From: Pseudomonadota bacterium
GTDB lineage: Bacteria > Pseudomonadota > Alphaproteobacteria > Rhizobiales > Devosiaceae
Assembly: GCA_023388175.1 (NCBI GenBank)
Contig: JAEWGT010000007.1
Span: 62,001 to 126,000 of the forward strand
Length of the DNA: 64,000 nt
Direction of reading: 5' to 3'
In this document: one piece after another, positions 25,110 through 33,857 of the stretch
Layout: each line of letters begins with the position of its first letter
How positions within the stretch are numbered: position 1 is the stretch's first letter
Program-made: the position numbers and the translations under genes
The notes under the pieces: model-generated
Told to the model about the DNA's origin: nothing
Seen by the model: only the letters and a program-made list of their open reading frames with translations
The model's database searches: none

Positions 25110-25757
25110 CTAACTCACTGATTTCCGGCGTAGATTTGTGACTATCAGAATCACGCCACTCGGATCGGTGTCACTAGGCTTTATTAACACATCAAAATGC
25201 CACTGCGCACCCGCCTGTGTGAGCTCTTCAACATGTTCCCGCCCTTTATGCAGGATTGCCCTCGTTCCATTGCCCCAGAATGGCTCCATCCAGGCACAAA
25301 GCTGCACCAACGAGGCCAGTGCGCGGGACGTTATGACATCGGGCACGCCTGTTTCACGTGAATCAATCTCATCGCTGCGCCGTCCGATAACCGTTGCATC
25401 AAGGGCAAGGTCTCGCGCCACGGTGCGCAAGAAGCTGACCTTGCGGGCATTGGGTTCGACAAGCACAAATTGCCTGTCCATACCCTTGCTGGCAATCGCC
25501 AGGGGCAAGGCCGGAAAGCCCCCGCCGCTCCCGAGGTCAAGAAACAACCGGTCCTCATCTGTCGAATGGGTCAGTATCTGCAGGCTGTCGGCGAAATGGC
25601 GCGTCCAGATCCGCTCGATTGTTTCACGTGAAACCAGATTCTGCACCTTCTGCCATTTGCGGAGCAAATTGGCATAGGATTCCAGATCCGTCGCGACGGC
25701 ATCCAAAGGCCTGCCATAGAGGTGCGTGTAAGCAGCAATGGCCGTGCGTTCCGACAT
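25110..25757 (-). CDS. rsmG: 16S rRNA (guanine-527-N7)-methyltransferase RsmG (GidB)
   Basis: SAM-dependent enzyme making m7G527 in 16S rRNA. 215 residues with the family start (LRKWQKVQNLVS), SAM motif LFLDLGSGGGFPALPLAI and the downstream VEPNARKVSFLR block. It begins on the mnmG stop codon (TGATG), so the two are coupled. Two near-perfect parS 16-mers (25350 and 25620) lie within its coding sequence, as seen in other genomes where parS sites are embedded in gid genes. Confidence 0.95.
   Translation of the reverse strand: MSERTAIAAYTHLYGRPLDAVATDLESYANLLRKWQKVQNLVSRETIERIWTRHFADSLQILTHSTDEDRLFLDLGSGGGFPALPLAIASKGMDRQFVLVEPNARKVSFLRTVARDLALDATVIGRRSDEIDSRETGVPDVITSRALASLVQLCAWMEPFWGNGTRAILHKGREHVEELTQAGAQWHFDVLIKPSDTDPSGVILIVTNLRRKSVS
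25350..25365. other. parS site 1 within rsmG
   Basis: TGTTTCACGTGAATCA, 15 of 16 matches to TGTTTCACGTGAAACA. It lies in the coding sequence, 259 bp upstream of the parA start codon. Confidence 0.88.
25620..25635. other. parS site 2 within rsmG
   Basis: TGTTTCACGTGAAACC, 15 of 16 matches to the perfect palindrome; the best match in the window. Confidence 0.9.
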
Positions 25758-27619
25758 CAGCCAGCCCTGCGCAAGGTGCTGCGCCTGATAATTGCCAAAA
25801 GCAAGGTAATGGCCGCGGGCGTCATGCCGTCCATGGCCTGGGCCTGCGCAATGGTCTGCGGCCTCTGCTGGTCAAGTTTCTGCCGCAGCTCCATCGATAG
25901 TCCTGGGATAGCGAAATAGTCCAGATCATCCGGGATGCTGCGCTGCTCGTCGCGGCGCATGCTCTCAATATCGGCCTTCTGCCGATCGAGATACACCGCA
26001 TATTGCGCATCAATGCCGATCTGCTCGGCAACAGCGGGCTCAATATCGGTCAATTCCGGCCAGACGGCTGCCAATTTGTCGATGGTCAGGTCGGGATAGG
26101 ACAGGAGTTCGAAGGCACTTCGGCGCTTGCCATCTTCATTGACAGCCAGTCCGGCCTTGCGCGCTTCGCTGGGTGAAACAGCAAGCGAATGCAGAAGCAC
26201 TCTGGCCTGATCAAGCGACGCGGCTTTGCTCCGATACAGCTGTGCCCTAGACTCATCCACCAGGCCGAGATCAATCCCAATGGGCGTAAGGCGTTGATCG
26301 GCATTATCGGCGCGCAAATGCAGCCGGAACTCCGCCCGCGAGGTAAACATGCGATAAGGCTCGCTGACGCCCCGGGTCACCAGATCGTCGATCATTACCC
26401 CGAGATAGCTCTCGGTTCTGGACAGGATCATGGGCGGACGACCCGACGCTGCCAGAGCAGCATTGGCGCCAGCGAGCAGGCCTTGCGCGCCTGCCTCCTC
26501 ATAGCCCGTCGTGCCGTTGATCTGGCCTGCAAGATAAAGGCCAGGCTGGCGCTTCACTTCGAGCGTCGGCCGCAATTCGCGCGGGTCAACATAGTCATAT
26601 TCGATCGCATAACCAGGCCGGATGATCTCGACCTGCGCAAGACCCGGCATCGAGCGTAAAAAGTGTTCCTGCACTTCGGCGGGCAGCGATGTGGAGAGAC
26701 CATTGGGGTAAACGGTGCTGTCGTCCAATCCCTCGGGCTCAAGGAAAATCTGGTGGCTGTCCCGATCCGCGAAACGCACGACCTTGTCTTCGATCGAGGG
26801 ACAGTACCGGGGACCGCGTGACTGGATCCGACCCGAATACATGGCCGAGCGATGAAGATTTTCGGAGATGATCCGGTGCGTTTCCGCCAGCGTGCGCGTC
26901 ACGTGGCAGGAAATCTGCCGATTGGTAATGGCCGGCGTCAGCGCTGAAAACGGTTCAGGTGGATTGTCGCCTTCCTGTTCCTCCAGCACGGAATAATCAA
27001 TGCTTCTGCCGTCGAGACGTGCTGGCGTCCCGGTCTTGAGACGGCCCAATTGCAAGCCGAGATTTTCGAGTCGTGTCGAGAGACCCAGTACTGGCTTTTC
27101 CCCCAACCGGCCTGCGGGCACCGTTTCTTCGCCACGGTGAATCAGGCCGCGCAGGAAGGTGCCGGTCGTCAGTACAACAGCCTTGGTAGTGAAGCGCCGG
27201 CCATCGAGGAGCACAACGCCGGCAATAGCGCCGTCCTTCACGTCCAGGTCATCGACTTCGCCCTCGATTACATCGAGATTGGGCTGTGCTGAGATCGCGG
27301 CTTGCATAGCTTGCCGGTAGAGCTTGCGGTCGGCCTGGGCGCGCGGACCGCGAACGGCAGGTCCCTTTCGGCGATTGAGCACTCGAAACTGAATGCCAGC
27401 GGCATCGGCTACCCGGCCCATCAAACCATCGAGTGCGTCGATCTCGCGCACCAGATGACCTTTACCCAGGCCGCCAATTGCCGGATTGCAGCTCATTTCG
27501 CCAATGGTTTCGAAGCGGTGAGTGATCAGAGCGGTTGGGACGCCGAGACGCGCCGAAGCCGCAGCAGCTTCGGTCCCGGCATGGCCACCGCCCACGATGA
27601 TGACAGCATAGTCAGTCAT
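25757..27619 (-). CDS. mnmG: tRNA uridine-5-carboxymethylaminomethyl modification enzyme MnmG (GidA)
   Basis: FAD-dependent partner of MnmE that builds the cmnm5 group on wobble U34 of several tRNAs. 620 residues with the N-terminal dinucleotide-binding motif GGGHAGTEAA (about 9-18), the GidA blocks GGLGKGHLVREIDALDG and LNRRKGPAVRGPRAQADR, and the C-terminal helical MnmE/tRNA-binding region. Overlaps rsmG by one base. Its upstream gap to mnmE holds two identical parS sites. Confidence 0.97.
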   Translation of the reverse strand: MTDYAVIIVGGGHAGTEAAAASARLGVPTALITHRFETIGEMSCNPAIGGLGKGHLVREIDALDGLMGRVADAAGIQFRVLNRRKGPAVRGPRAQADRKLYRQAMQAAISAQPNLDVIEGEVDDLDVKDGAIAGVVLLDGRRFTTKAVVLTTGTFLRGLIHRGEETVPAGRLGEKPVLGLSTRLENLGLQLGRLKTGTPARLDGRSIDYSVLEEQEGDNPPEPFSALTPAITNRQISCHVTRTLAETHRIISENLHRSAMYSGRIQSRGPRYCPSIEDKVVRFADRDSHQIFLEPEGLDDSTVYPNGLSTSLPAEVQEHFLRSMPGLAQVEIIRPGYAIEYDYVDPRELRPTLEVKRQPGLYLAGQINGTTGYEEAGAQGLLAGANAALAASGRPPMILSRTESYLGVMIDDLVTRGVSEPYRMFTSRAEFRLHLRADNADQRLTPIGIDLGLVDESRAQLYRSKAASLDQARVLLHSLAVSPSEARKAGLAVNEDGKRRSAFELLSYPDLTIDKLAAVWPELTDIEPAVAEQIGIDAQYAVYLDRQKADIESMRRDEQRSIPDDLDYFAIPGLSMELRQKLDQQRPQTIAQAQAMDGMTPAAITLLLAIIRRSTLRRAG

Positions 27620-27651
27620 GGCTTTTCTCCAAGGCGCCTGACATAGGCCAA

Positions 27652-27667
27652 TGTTTCACGTGAATCA
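27652..27667. other. parS site 3 (mnmG-mnmE gap)
   Basis: TGTTTCACGTGAATCA, 15 of 16 matches; 33 bp upstream of the mnmG start. Confidence 0.9.
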
Positions 27668-27696
27668 ATTCACGCTGGCCTTGGCGTAGCATCCGA

Positions 27697-27712
27697 TGTT
27701 TCACGTGAATCA
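27697..27712. other. parS site 4 (mnmG-mnmE gap, over mnmE stop)
   Basis: TGTTTCACGTGAATCA, identical to site 3 and 45 bp from it (same helical face within about 4 turns); the last bases overlap the mnmE stop codon. Confidence 0.9.
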
Positions 27713-29002
27713 TTTGCCGATGCAGAAACTGGAAAACAGTCTGTCCAGAACTTGCTCTGCACCCATCCTGCCAATCATGCGCTCAAGCGCTGCAGAGGCC
27801 ATGCGCAGCGATTCCGCGGCCAATTCCCAATCATGCAAGGCAGCCCGCGTCTCCCCGAGCGCTGCAAGTGCACTATCAAGGCTTTGCCGGTCACGTTCAT
27901 GGCTGACCAGGGCCGGTTCCCCGCCAGCAAGACTATCCCCGATGGCCCCGAGGCGGCCGATGAGATCGGGAAGGCCAGCCAGGGTCTGGGTTGAAACAGT
28001 GATATCCGTACCGTCCACGCCGCCGAGATCGGCTTTTGTGCCAACGACAACAAGGCGGGCACTACTCGTCGGTCGCGGCACATCGGCAATGTCAGGCGCG
28101 CGCAGCCAGAGCAGGATATCTGCGTCAGCTATGGCCTTTTCGGCCCGCCGAACGCCTTCTGCCTCCGCCTTGCTATCGGTGGCGCGCAATCCGGCCAGAT
28201 CCAGCAGGATGAACTTTTGCCCATCGATATCCAGCGGCACTTCACGCACATCGCGCGTCGTGCCCGCTTCTTCCGATACGATTGCAATATCGGACTTCGC
28301 CAGTGCGTTGATCAGGCTGGATTTGCCGGCATTGGGAGCGCCGCCCAGAGCCACCCGAATGCCTTCACGCACGATCCGGCCGCTATTGACGGAAGCCAGC
28401 GCTGCAGAAATGGCGATTTCAAGCTCTGCCAGGTTCTCAAGCCAATTTTGCGGCAGGTCGGCCGCGACATCGCCTTCATCGGAGAAGTCAAGGCGCGCCT
28501 CGATTTCGGCGCGCAAATCGAGCAGCGTCTCGCGCCATTGGTCGACTTCCTGGGTAAGGCGGCCATCATAGCGGGCCAAGGCCTGCTGCCGCTGCTTTTC
28601 CGTGTCGGCGGCAAGAAGGTCGCCCAAACCTTCGACGGCGATAAGATCGAGTTTGCCGTTTTCAAAAGCGCGCCGAGTGAATTCTCCAGCTTCTGCCAGC
28701 CGTAGCCCTAGTCGACCCAGGGCAGCTAGGATTGCTTTGACGCCTGCGATCGAGCCGTGGACATGCAATTCGGCGCAGTCTTCACCGGTGAAGCTATTGG
28801 GAGCCGGGAAAAATGCCACGAGGCCCTGATCAAGGCGACGCTCGGAACCGATATGACGCAGCACCATTTTGCGCGGTTCAGGAACACCGCCCGCGAGAGC
28901 GTCAAGACTGGTCCGGACCAGCGGTCCGGACAGCCTTATAACCGCAACTCCGGCCGGCAGCGCACCGGAGGAGAGCGCCATGATCGTGTCGCCCGCCTGC
29001 AT
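27710..29002 (-). CDS. mnmE: tRNA modification GTPase MnmE (TrmE)
   Basis: GTPase that works with MnmG on U34 of tRNA. 430 residues: N-terminal folate-binding domain (DTIMALSSGALPAGVAVIRLSG), a helical domain, an inserted G domain (P-loop GGAPNAGKSS at about 220-229; G2 region EAGTTRDV; G3 as DLAG rather than the more usual DTAG) and the C-terminal FCIGK with the catalytic-site cysteine (C427). The start at ATG 29002 keeps the conserved DTI block. Confidence 0.96.
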   Translation of the reverse strand: MQAGDTIMALSSGALPAGVAVIRLSGPLVRTSLDALAGGVPEPRKMVLRHIGSERRLDQGLVAFFPAPNSFTGEDCAELHVHGSIAGVKAILAALGRLGLRLAEAGEFTRRAFENGKLDLIAVEGLGDLLAADTEKQRQQALARYDGRLTQEVDQWRETLLDLRAEIEARLDFSDEGDVAADLPQNWLENLAELEIAISAALASVNSGRIVREGIRVALGGAPNAGKSSLINALAKSDIAIVSEEAGTTRDVREVPLDIDGQKFILLDLAGLRATDSKAEAEGVRRAEKAIADADILLWLRAPDIADVPRPTSSARLVVVGTKADLGGVDGTDITVSTQTLAGLPDLIGRLGAIGDSLAGGEPALVSHERDRQSLDSALAALGETRAALHDWELAAESLRMASAALERMIGRMGAEQVLDRLFSSFCIGK

Positions 29003-29024
29003 GCAACGCTCCCGGCAGTCCTTG

Positions 29025-30290
29025 TCAGGTATTCATGGAATCGAAGAAGTCGGAATTGGTCTTGGTCTGGCGGACCTTGTCCATGAGGAATTCCATGGCG
29101 TCGATCGTGCCCATGGGATTGAGAATGCGGCGCAGCACATACATCTTCTTGAGGATGTCGCTTTCGACCAGCAATTCTTCCTTGCGGGTGCCGGACTTGG
29201 TGATGTCCAGTGCGGGGAAAATGCGCTTGTCTGCCACCTTGCGGTCGAGAATGATTTCCGAGTTACCCGTGCCCTTGAATTCTTCAAAGATCACTTCGTC
29301 CATGCGCGATCCCGTATCGATCAGCGCCGTCGAGATAATGGTCAGCGAGCCGCCATCCTCGATATTGCGCGCCGCGCCGAAAAAGCGCTTGGGACGCTGC
29401 AGGGCATTGGCATCGACACCGCCAGTCAGCACCTTGCCGGAGCTTGGAACCACGGTGTTATAGGCTCGTCCAAGGCGGGTGATGGAATCGAGAAGGATCA
29501 CCACATCGCGTTTATGCTCAACGAGGCGCTTGGCCTTTTCAATGACCATTTCCGCCACCTGAACGTGGCGCGAAGCCGGCTCGTCAAAGGTCGAGGAAAT
29601 CACCTCGCCGCGCACCGAGCGCTGCATATCGGTCACTTCTTCGGGACGCTCGTCGATCAGCAAGACGATGAGATAGCATTCCGGGTGATTGGTGGCGATT
29701 GATTGTGCGATATTCTGCAACAATACCGTCTTACCGGTGCGCGGTGGCGCAACAATCAACGCACGCTGTCCCTTGCCCAGAGGCGCGACCAGATCGAGCA
29801 GGCGTGCAGAGCGATCCTTGAGCGTCGGATCGGGAAGCTCCATCCGCAGGCGCTCTTCGGGATAAAGCGGCGTCAGGTTGTCGAAATTGACTTTGTGGCG
29901 GACCGCTTCAGGATCTTCGAAATTGATCGTTGAGACCTTGAGCAGGGCGAAATAGCGCTCGCCTTCCTTGGGAGAGCGGATTTCGCCCTCGACCGTATCG
30001 CCGGTCCGCAGACCAAACCGCCGGATCTGGCTGGGGCTGACATAAATGTCATCGGGGCCCGGCAGATAATTAGCATCTGGTGAACGCAGAAAACCGAAAC
30101 CGTCCGGCAGAACCTCGACCACGCCTTCGCCGACAATATTGATGTCCTGGGCCGCCAGTTCCTTGAGGATGGCGAACATCAATTCCTGTTTGCGCATGGT
30201 GGAGGCGTTTTCGACCTCCGATTCCTCGGCAAAGGCCAAGAGTTCGGCGGGCGATTTGGCCTTGAGCTCGCTGAGCTTGATATTCTGCAT
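29025..30290 (-). CDS. rho: Transcription termination factor Rho
   Basis: Hexameric RNA helicase for factor-dependent termination. 421 residues from ATG 30290 (MQNIKLSELKAKSPAELLAF); upstream in-frame codons encode a non-homologous extension. It has the N-terminal helix bundle, a cold-shock-like RNA-binding domain (about 52-120, GFGFLRS), Walker A APPRTGKT (181-188) and the Q/R-loop region. mnmE follows after 22 bp. The 235-bp upstream gap probably contains the autoregulated rho leader and carries a parS-like site. Confidence 0.97.
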   Translation of the reverse strand: MQNIKLSELKAKSPAELLAFAEESEVENASTMRKQELMFAILKELAAQDINIVGEGVVEVLPDGFGFLRSPDANYLPGPDDIYVSPSQIRRFGLRTGDTVEGEIRSPKEGERYFALLKVSTINFEDPEAVRHKVNFDNLTPLYPEERLRMELPDPTLKDRSARLLDLVAPLGKGQRALIVAPPRTGKTVLLQNIAQSIATNHPECYLIVLLIDERPEEVTDMQRSVRGEVISSTFDEPASRHVQVAEMVIEKAKRLVEHKRDVVILLDSITRLGRAYNTVVPSSGKVLTGGVDANALQRPKRFFGAARNIEDGGSLTIISTALIDTGSRMDEVIFEEFKGTGNSEIILDRKVADKRIFPALDITKSGTRKEELLVESDILKKMYVLRRILNPMGTIDAMEFLMDKVRQTKTNSDFFDSMNT

Positions 30291-30495
30291 GTATGCGATG
30301 GACCCTTGAGGGAAAATCGAAAGAAAAAGTCGAGAAGGGGAAGGTTCGGCACCACGCAGCAACCAGGGCAGTCGCGCAAATCAGGTTATGCCTTGGCTCC
30401 ATGTAGCCCGATCCGGGCATTGTTTCAAGATTGAACATGCCATAGCGGGCCCGGTGCGTCGATTTTTCTGCGCCGCAGCACGCTCGGGGCGATGC

Positions 30496-30511
30496 GGATT
30501 CACGTGAAACC
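30496..30511. other. parS site 5 (hemJ-rho gap)
   Basis: GGATTCACGTGAAACC; its complement GGTTTCACGTGAATCC differs from sites 1, 3 and 4 only at the two outermost positions. Confidence 0.75.
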
Positions 30512-30525
30512 AGACCGGCCTCAAT

Positions 30526-30951
30526 CTAGAACGGGCGCACGATGACCATGATGACGATAACGATCATCAAGACGGTCGGCACCTCGTTGAGCATGCGGAA
30601 ATATTTCTGCGGCTTGTCGTTCCGGTCCTGCGCAAAGGCCTTGAGATGCCTGGCGTAAAGTCCGTGAACGCCTGACAGCGCGATGACGAAAGCCGCCTTG
30701 ACCCAGGGCCAGACAGAGCCCCAGTCGACAATGCCATGACCCACCATGGCGAGGCCGAAAATCCAGGTTGCAATCATGGCCGGCGTGGTGATGGCGCGAA
30801 ACAGCCGTCGCTCCATCACCTTGAAGGTTTCCGACTGCACTGAGCCGATTTCGGCCTCGCTGTGATAGACAAAAAGCCGTGGCAGATAGAGCATGCCAGC
30901 CATCCAGGCGATGACCGATATGACATGAAGCGCCTTGAACCATTCGATCAT
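30526..30951 (-). CDS. hemJ: Protoporphyrinogen IX oxidase HemJ
   Basis: Membrane haem enzyme that oxidises protoporphyrinogen IX to protoporphyrin IX in haem synthesis, replacing HemG/HemY in many alphaproteobacteria. 141 residues with four hydrophobic helices, the N-terminal WFKALHVISVIAWMAGMLYLPRLFVYH block carrying conserved histidines, and the NEVPTVLMIVIVIMVIV C-terminus. It lies 9 bp downstream of hemE on the same strand, fitting a haem operon hemE-hemJ. Confidence 0.93.
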   Translation of the reverse strand: MIEWFKALHVISVIAWMAGMLYLPRLFVYHSEAEIGSVQSETFKVMERRLFRAITTPAMIATWIFGLAMVGHGIVDWGSVWPWVKAAFVIALSGVHGLYARHLKAFAQDRNDKPQKYFRMLNEVPTVLMIVIVIMVIVRPF

Positions 30952-30960
30952 GTCTTGCTC

Positions 30961-31995
30961 CTAGCCTTGCCGGACCAATTCGATCAATCGCTCCACATGA
31001 GCGATCGGGGTTTCGGGCACGATACCATGACCGAGGTTGAAGATATGCGGCCGGTCGGCAAAAGCCGACAGAATCGCCCTGACCTGATTTTCCATCGGCG
31101 CCCCACCGACGACAAGGCGCAACGGATCGAGATTGCCCTGAACCGGCAAATCGGCGGGCAAAGAAGCTGACACAAAATCCAGCGGGGTTGCATAATCGAT
31201 GCCTAGTGCATTGACGCCAGTCGCCTGTGCGTAGCGCGCCAGATTACCGGCAGCGCCGCGGGGAAATCCGATGACCGGGGCATTCGGGATACGCTGGCGC
31301 AATCCTTCGACAATGCGCCGATTGGGCTCGACCACCTGGCGTGCAAAGGCCGCATCATCCAGATTCAGAGCCCAGCTTTCAAAGATCTGCACCACATCGG
31401 CGCCTGCTTCCAATTGAGCCGCCAGATAATCCACGCTGGTCTCAACCAGAATATCCATGAGGCGCGCAAAGGCTTCCGGCTGCTCCAGCGCAAAGCGCCG
31501 TGCCGTCCATTGGTCGGGCGAGCCACGGCCATTGAGCATATAGGTCGCAACCGTCCAGGGCGCGCCACAGAAGCCGATCAGGGTCTTTTCTGGCGGCAAT
31601 GCAGCCCGCAAGCGCCTTACGGTTTCGAGGACGGGTGCGAGATGGTCCAGCGCCCTGTCCTTCTCAAGCCCTGCAATACCCTTCGCATCCACGGGATCGA
31701 GAATGGGACCTTCGCCGGTTTCAAAGCGAACGGACTGGCCGAGAGCATCGGGGATGACCAGGATGTCGGAAAACAGGATGGCTGCGTCGAGCTCGAAGCG
31801 TCGCAGGGGTTGCAGTGTGACCTCGACCGCCAGATCGGGCGTGTAGCAGAGATCAAGGAACGAGCCGGCCTGCTTCCGCGTTTCACGATATTCCGGAAGA
31901 TAGCGTCCGGCCTGCCGCATGATCCACATGGGAGGGCGTGACTGCCGCTCGCCCAGCACCGTGGCGAGAAGAGGTTTGTGTGCCACCGGACTCAT
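30961..31995 (-). CDS. hemE: Uroporphyrinogen decarboxylase HemE
   Basis: Cytosolic enzyme converting uroporphyrinogen III to coproporphyrinogen III. 344 residues with the two signature blocks PPMWIMRQAGRYLPEYRE (about 18-35) and GFCGAPWTVATYML (about 142-155). Its 5' side faces the 440-bp non-coding gap interpreted as oriC; hemE at the origin is a recurring alphaproteobacterial arrangement, first seen in Caulobacter. Start ATG 31995. Confidence 0.97.
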   Translation of the reverse strand: MSPVAHKPLLATVLGERQSRPPMWIMRQAGRYLPEYRETRKQAGSFLDLCYTPDLAVEVTLQPLRRFELDAAILFSDILVIPDALGQSVRFETGEGPILDPVDAKGIAGLEKDRALDHLAPVLETVRRLRAALPPEKTLIGFCGAPWTVATYMLNGRGSPDQWTARRFALEQPEAFARLMDILVETSVDYLAAQLEAGADVVQIFESWALNLDDAAFARQVVEPNRRIVEGLRQRIPNAPVIGFPRGAAGNLARYAQATGVNALGIDYATPLDFVSASLPADLPVQGNLDPLRLVVGGAPMENQVRAILSAFADRPHIFNLGHGIVPETPIAHVERLIELVRQG

Positions 31996-32435
31996 GGTGT
32001 TGACCCTTCCAAATCCCTAAAGGATTCTTTCTGTCTTAGTTTCTTTATCTTTATGACGGTGTGTAGCCGCTATTCACGCCCATTCACAATCGCCCCCGCC
32101 GGTGACACTTGCGCGCAGAGCTATGGTTAACGATATGTGAACATCTCTCTGATCCGCCCGCTTCTCCCCGTCGCCCAATTCCTTAACAAAAGCTTAACCG
32201 GGCGCCTGCCGAGTCAACGATTCGATTCCGCCTGTGGATGGACCGTCGAACAAGCCAGCCTGGCCGCGAAATGTTTTCCCCAGAACTGTCCCAAGCGGCC
32301 GCCAGCATAGCCGCCGGGTCAGGCTGTTAATGTTTTATTAGCTATGTCGAACAAGTCGCCGTCTTTGCCAAACTTGCGAGTCTTACGCACAGATCGGCCT
32401 TGAGCTGGGGATGAGTGTGTGGAAAACATGGCCCC
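31996..32435. other. Putative chromosomal origin of replication (oriC)
   Basis: A 440-bp gene-free region between divergent hemE and maf, relatively AT-rich for this genome. It holds a CtrA box (32183-32198), GANTC methylation sites at 32023, 32211, 32219, 32224 and 32378 plus one at 31989 (three of them within 18 bp), AT-rich tracts (TTTCTTTATCTTTATGACGG near 32040-32060; GTTAATGTTTTATTAGC near 32325-32342) and DnaA-box-like TGTGGATGG (32233) and TGTGGAAAA (32418). The parABS cluster lies 2-9 kb away. No perfect DnaA box was found, so the call rests mainly on context. Confidence 0.65.
32183..32198. promoter_or_regulatory. CtrA-binding box in the putative origin
   Basis: TTAACAAAAGCTTAAC is an exact match to TTAA-N7-TTAAC, the consensus of the cell-cycle regulator CtrA, which represses origin firing in Caulobacter. 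A half-match (TTAACGATATGTGAAC) lies about 55 bp upstream near 32127. Confidence 0.7.
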
Positions 32436-33029
32436 ATGCTCATCCTCGCTTCAAGCAGTGTCACGCGCAAAGCCTTGCTGGACAAGGCCGGTCTGCGCTT
32501 TGAGGCCGTGGCAGCCGACATTGATGAACGCGCCATCGAAGCCAGCGCCACCATGGCCGGAGCCGATGGGCGCGATCTCGCTTTGCTCCTCGCGCAGAAG
32601 AAGGCCGAAGCAATTTCCGTCGCGCGACCCGGCGCATTTGTGATCGGCGCTGATCAGACCCTGGCTCTCGGGCTTGAGCTTTTGCACAAGCCTGAAACCC
32701 GCGCTGGTGCCATTGCCCAGCTTGACCATCTGCGCGGCAAGACCCATCGGCTGCACGCGGCAGTCACTTTGGTGCGCGACGGGGTGCTGCTCTGGTCCGA
32801 CATTCAGACTGCAGAGCTGACCATGCGCGATTTCACCGCCGAAGAGCGCGATCATGTTCTCGATCTCGAAGGCGAAGCCGTGCTGGCTTCGGTAGGTGCC
32901 TATCGGCTCGAAGGCCCCTCTATCCGCCTGTTTGAAACTGTCAGCGGCGACTATTTCACCATTCTCGGCCTGCCCCTCCTGCCCTTGCTGGCGGCGTTGC
33001 GCGATCTTGCACCGGACCTTCTGTCGTGA
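32436..33029 (+). CDS. Maf-family nucleoside triphosphate pyrophosphatase
   Basis: Maf/YceF-type house-cleaning pyrophosphatase that hydrolyses modified or specific NTPs to NMPs. 197 residues from ATG 32436 (MLILASSSVTRKALLDKAGLRF), with the Maf signature SSS.TRK, the metal/base-site aspartate in VIGADQTLALG (about 73-83) and the C-terminal SGDYFTILGLPL. An in-frame GTG at 32415 is rejected because it overlaps the origin-side DnaA-like motif and adds no homologous text. First gene of maf-aroE-coaE-dnaQ. Confidence 0.92.
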   Translation: MLILASSSVTRKALLDKAGLRFEAVAADIDERAIEASATMAGADGRDLALLLAQKKAEAISVARPGAFVIGADQTLALGLELLHKPETRAGAIAQLDHLRGKTHRLHAAVTLVRDGVLLWSDIQTAELTMRDFTAEERDHVLDLEGEAVLASVGAYRLEGPSIRLFETVSGDYFTILGLPLLPLLAALRDLAPDLLS

Positions 33030-33856
33030 CCAAAAAAGCCTTTGTCATCGGGCATCCCGTTGCCCATTCCCGCTCGCCCATCATTCACTGCACCTGGCTG
33101 GCCGAACATGGCATTGACGGCACCTATGAACCAATCGATGTGGCGCCCGAGCATCTGCCCTCATTCTTCGAGGGCCTGCGCAGCGGTGAATTTGCCGGGG
33201 GCAATGTCACCATTCCGCACAAAGAAGCCGTTTTTGCGCTGTGCGACAGCGTCGATGAGCTGGCGCGCACCATAGGCGCGGTCAACACGCTGGTGATTGA
33301 GAATGGCCGGATTCATGGGTCCAATACCGATTATCTTGGTTTTCTGGGAAATCTCGATGATGGTGCCCCCGGCTGGTCCGACGGTCCAAATGATGCGCTG
33401 GTTATCGGCGCAGGCGGTGCAGCGCGGGCAGTGCTGGTTGCCCTGCGCCGCCGCGATGGTGGGCGCGTCCATGTGCTCAACCGCACCCTTGCCAACGCCC
33501 AGGCCCTGGTCGACGATATTGCCGGCCCGTTCGAGGCCCATGGTTTCGATGCCTTTCCTGCGCTTGCGCCCCATATCGGGCTCGTGGTCAATACTTCGTC
33601 CATCGGCATGCATGGCAGCCGTTTTGATTGGTTGGACCTGTCCCTCCTGCCAAAATCGGCGCTGGTGACCGATATCGTCTATACCCCGCTCATTACCCCT
33701 TTGCTGGCCGCAGCCCAGGCCCAAGGGCTCAAAACTGTCGATGGCCTGGGCATGCTGCTGCACCAGGCCGTGCCCGGCTTTGCCGCATGGTTCGGAACAA
33801 CGCCGAAGGTAACCCCGCAACTGCGCGCGCGCGTCGTCGCCACACTCGATCACTGA
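33026..33856 (+). CDS. aroE: Shikimate dehydrogenase AroE
   Basis: NADPH-dependent reduction of 3-dehydroshikimate in aromatic amino-acid synthesis. 276 residues: the shikimate-binding N-terminal domain has SRSPIIH (about 15-21), N60 and the catalytic K66 (NVTIPHKEA), and the Rossmann domain has the GAGGAARA motif (about 130-137). It starts with GTG 33026 overlapping the maf stop. The C-terminal GLGMLLHQAVPGF is typical. Confidence 0.95.
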   Translation: MTKKAFVIGHPVAHSRSPIIHCTWLAEHGIDGTYEPIDVAPEHLPSFFEGLRSGEFAGGNVTIPHKEAVFALCDSVDELARTIGAVNTLVIENGRIHGSNTDYLGFLGNLDDGAPGWSDGPNDALVIGAGGAARAVLVALRRRDGGRVHVLNRTLANAQALVDDIAGPFEAHGFDAFPALAPHIGLVVNTSSIGMHGSRFDWLDLSLLPKSALVTDIVYTPLITPLLAAAQAQGLKTVDGLGMLLHQAVPGFAAWFGTTPKVTPQLRARVVATLDH

Positions 33857-33857
33857 C

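Noticed and set aside
26898..26909. CACGTG in mnmG (CGTCACGTGGCA)
   Set aside because: Only the core hexamer matches parS.
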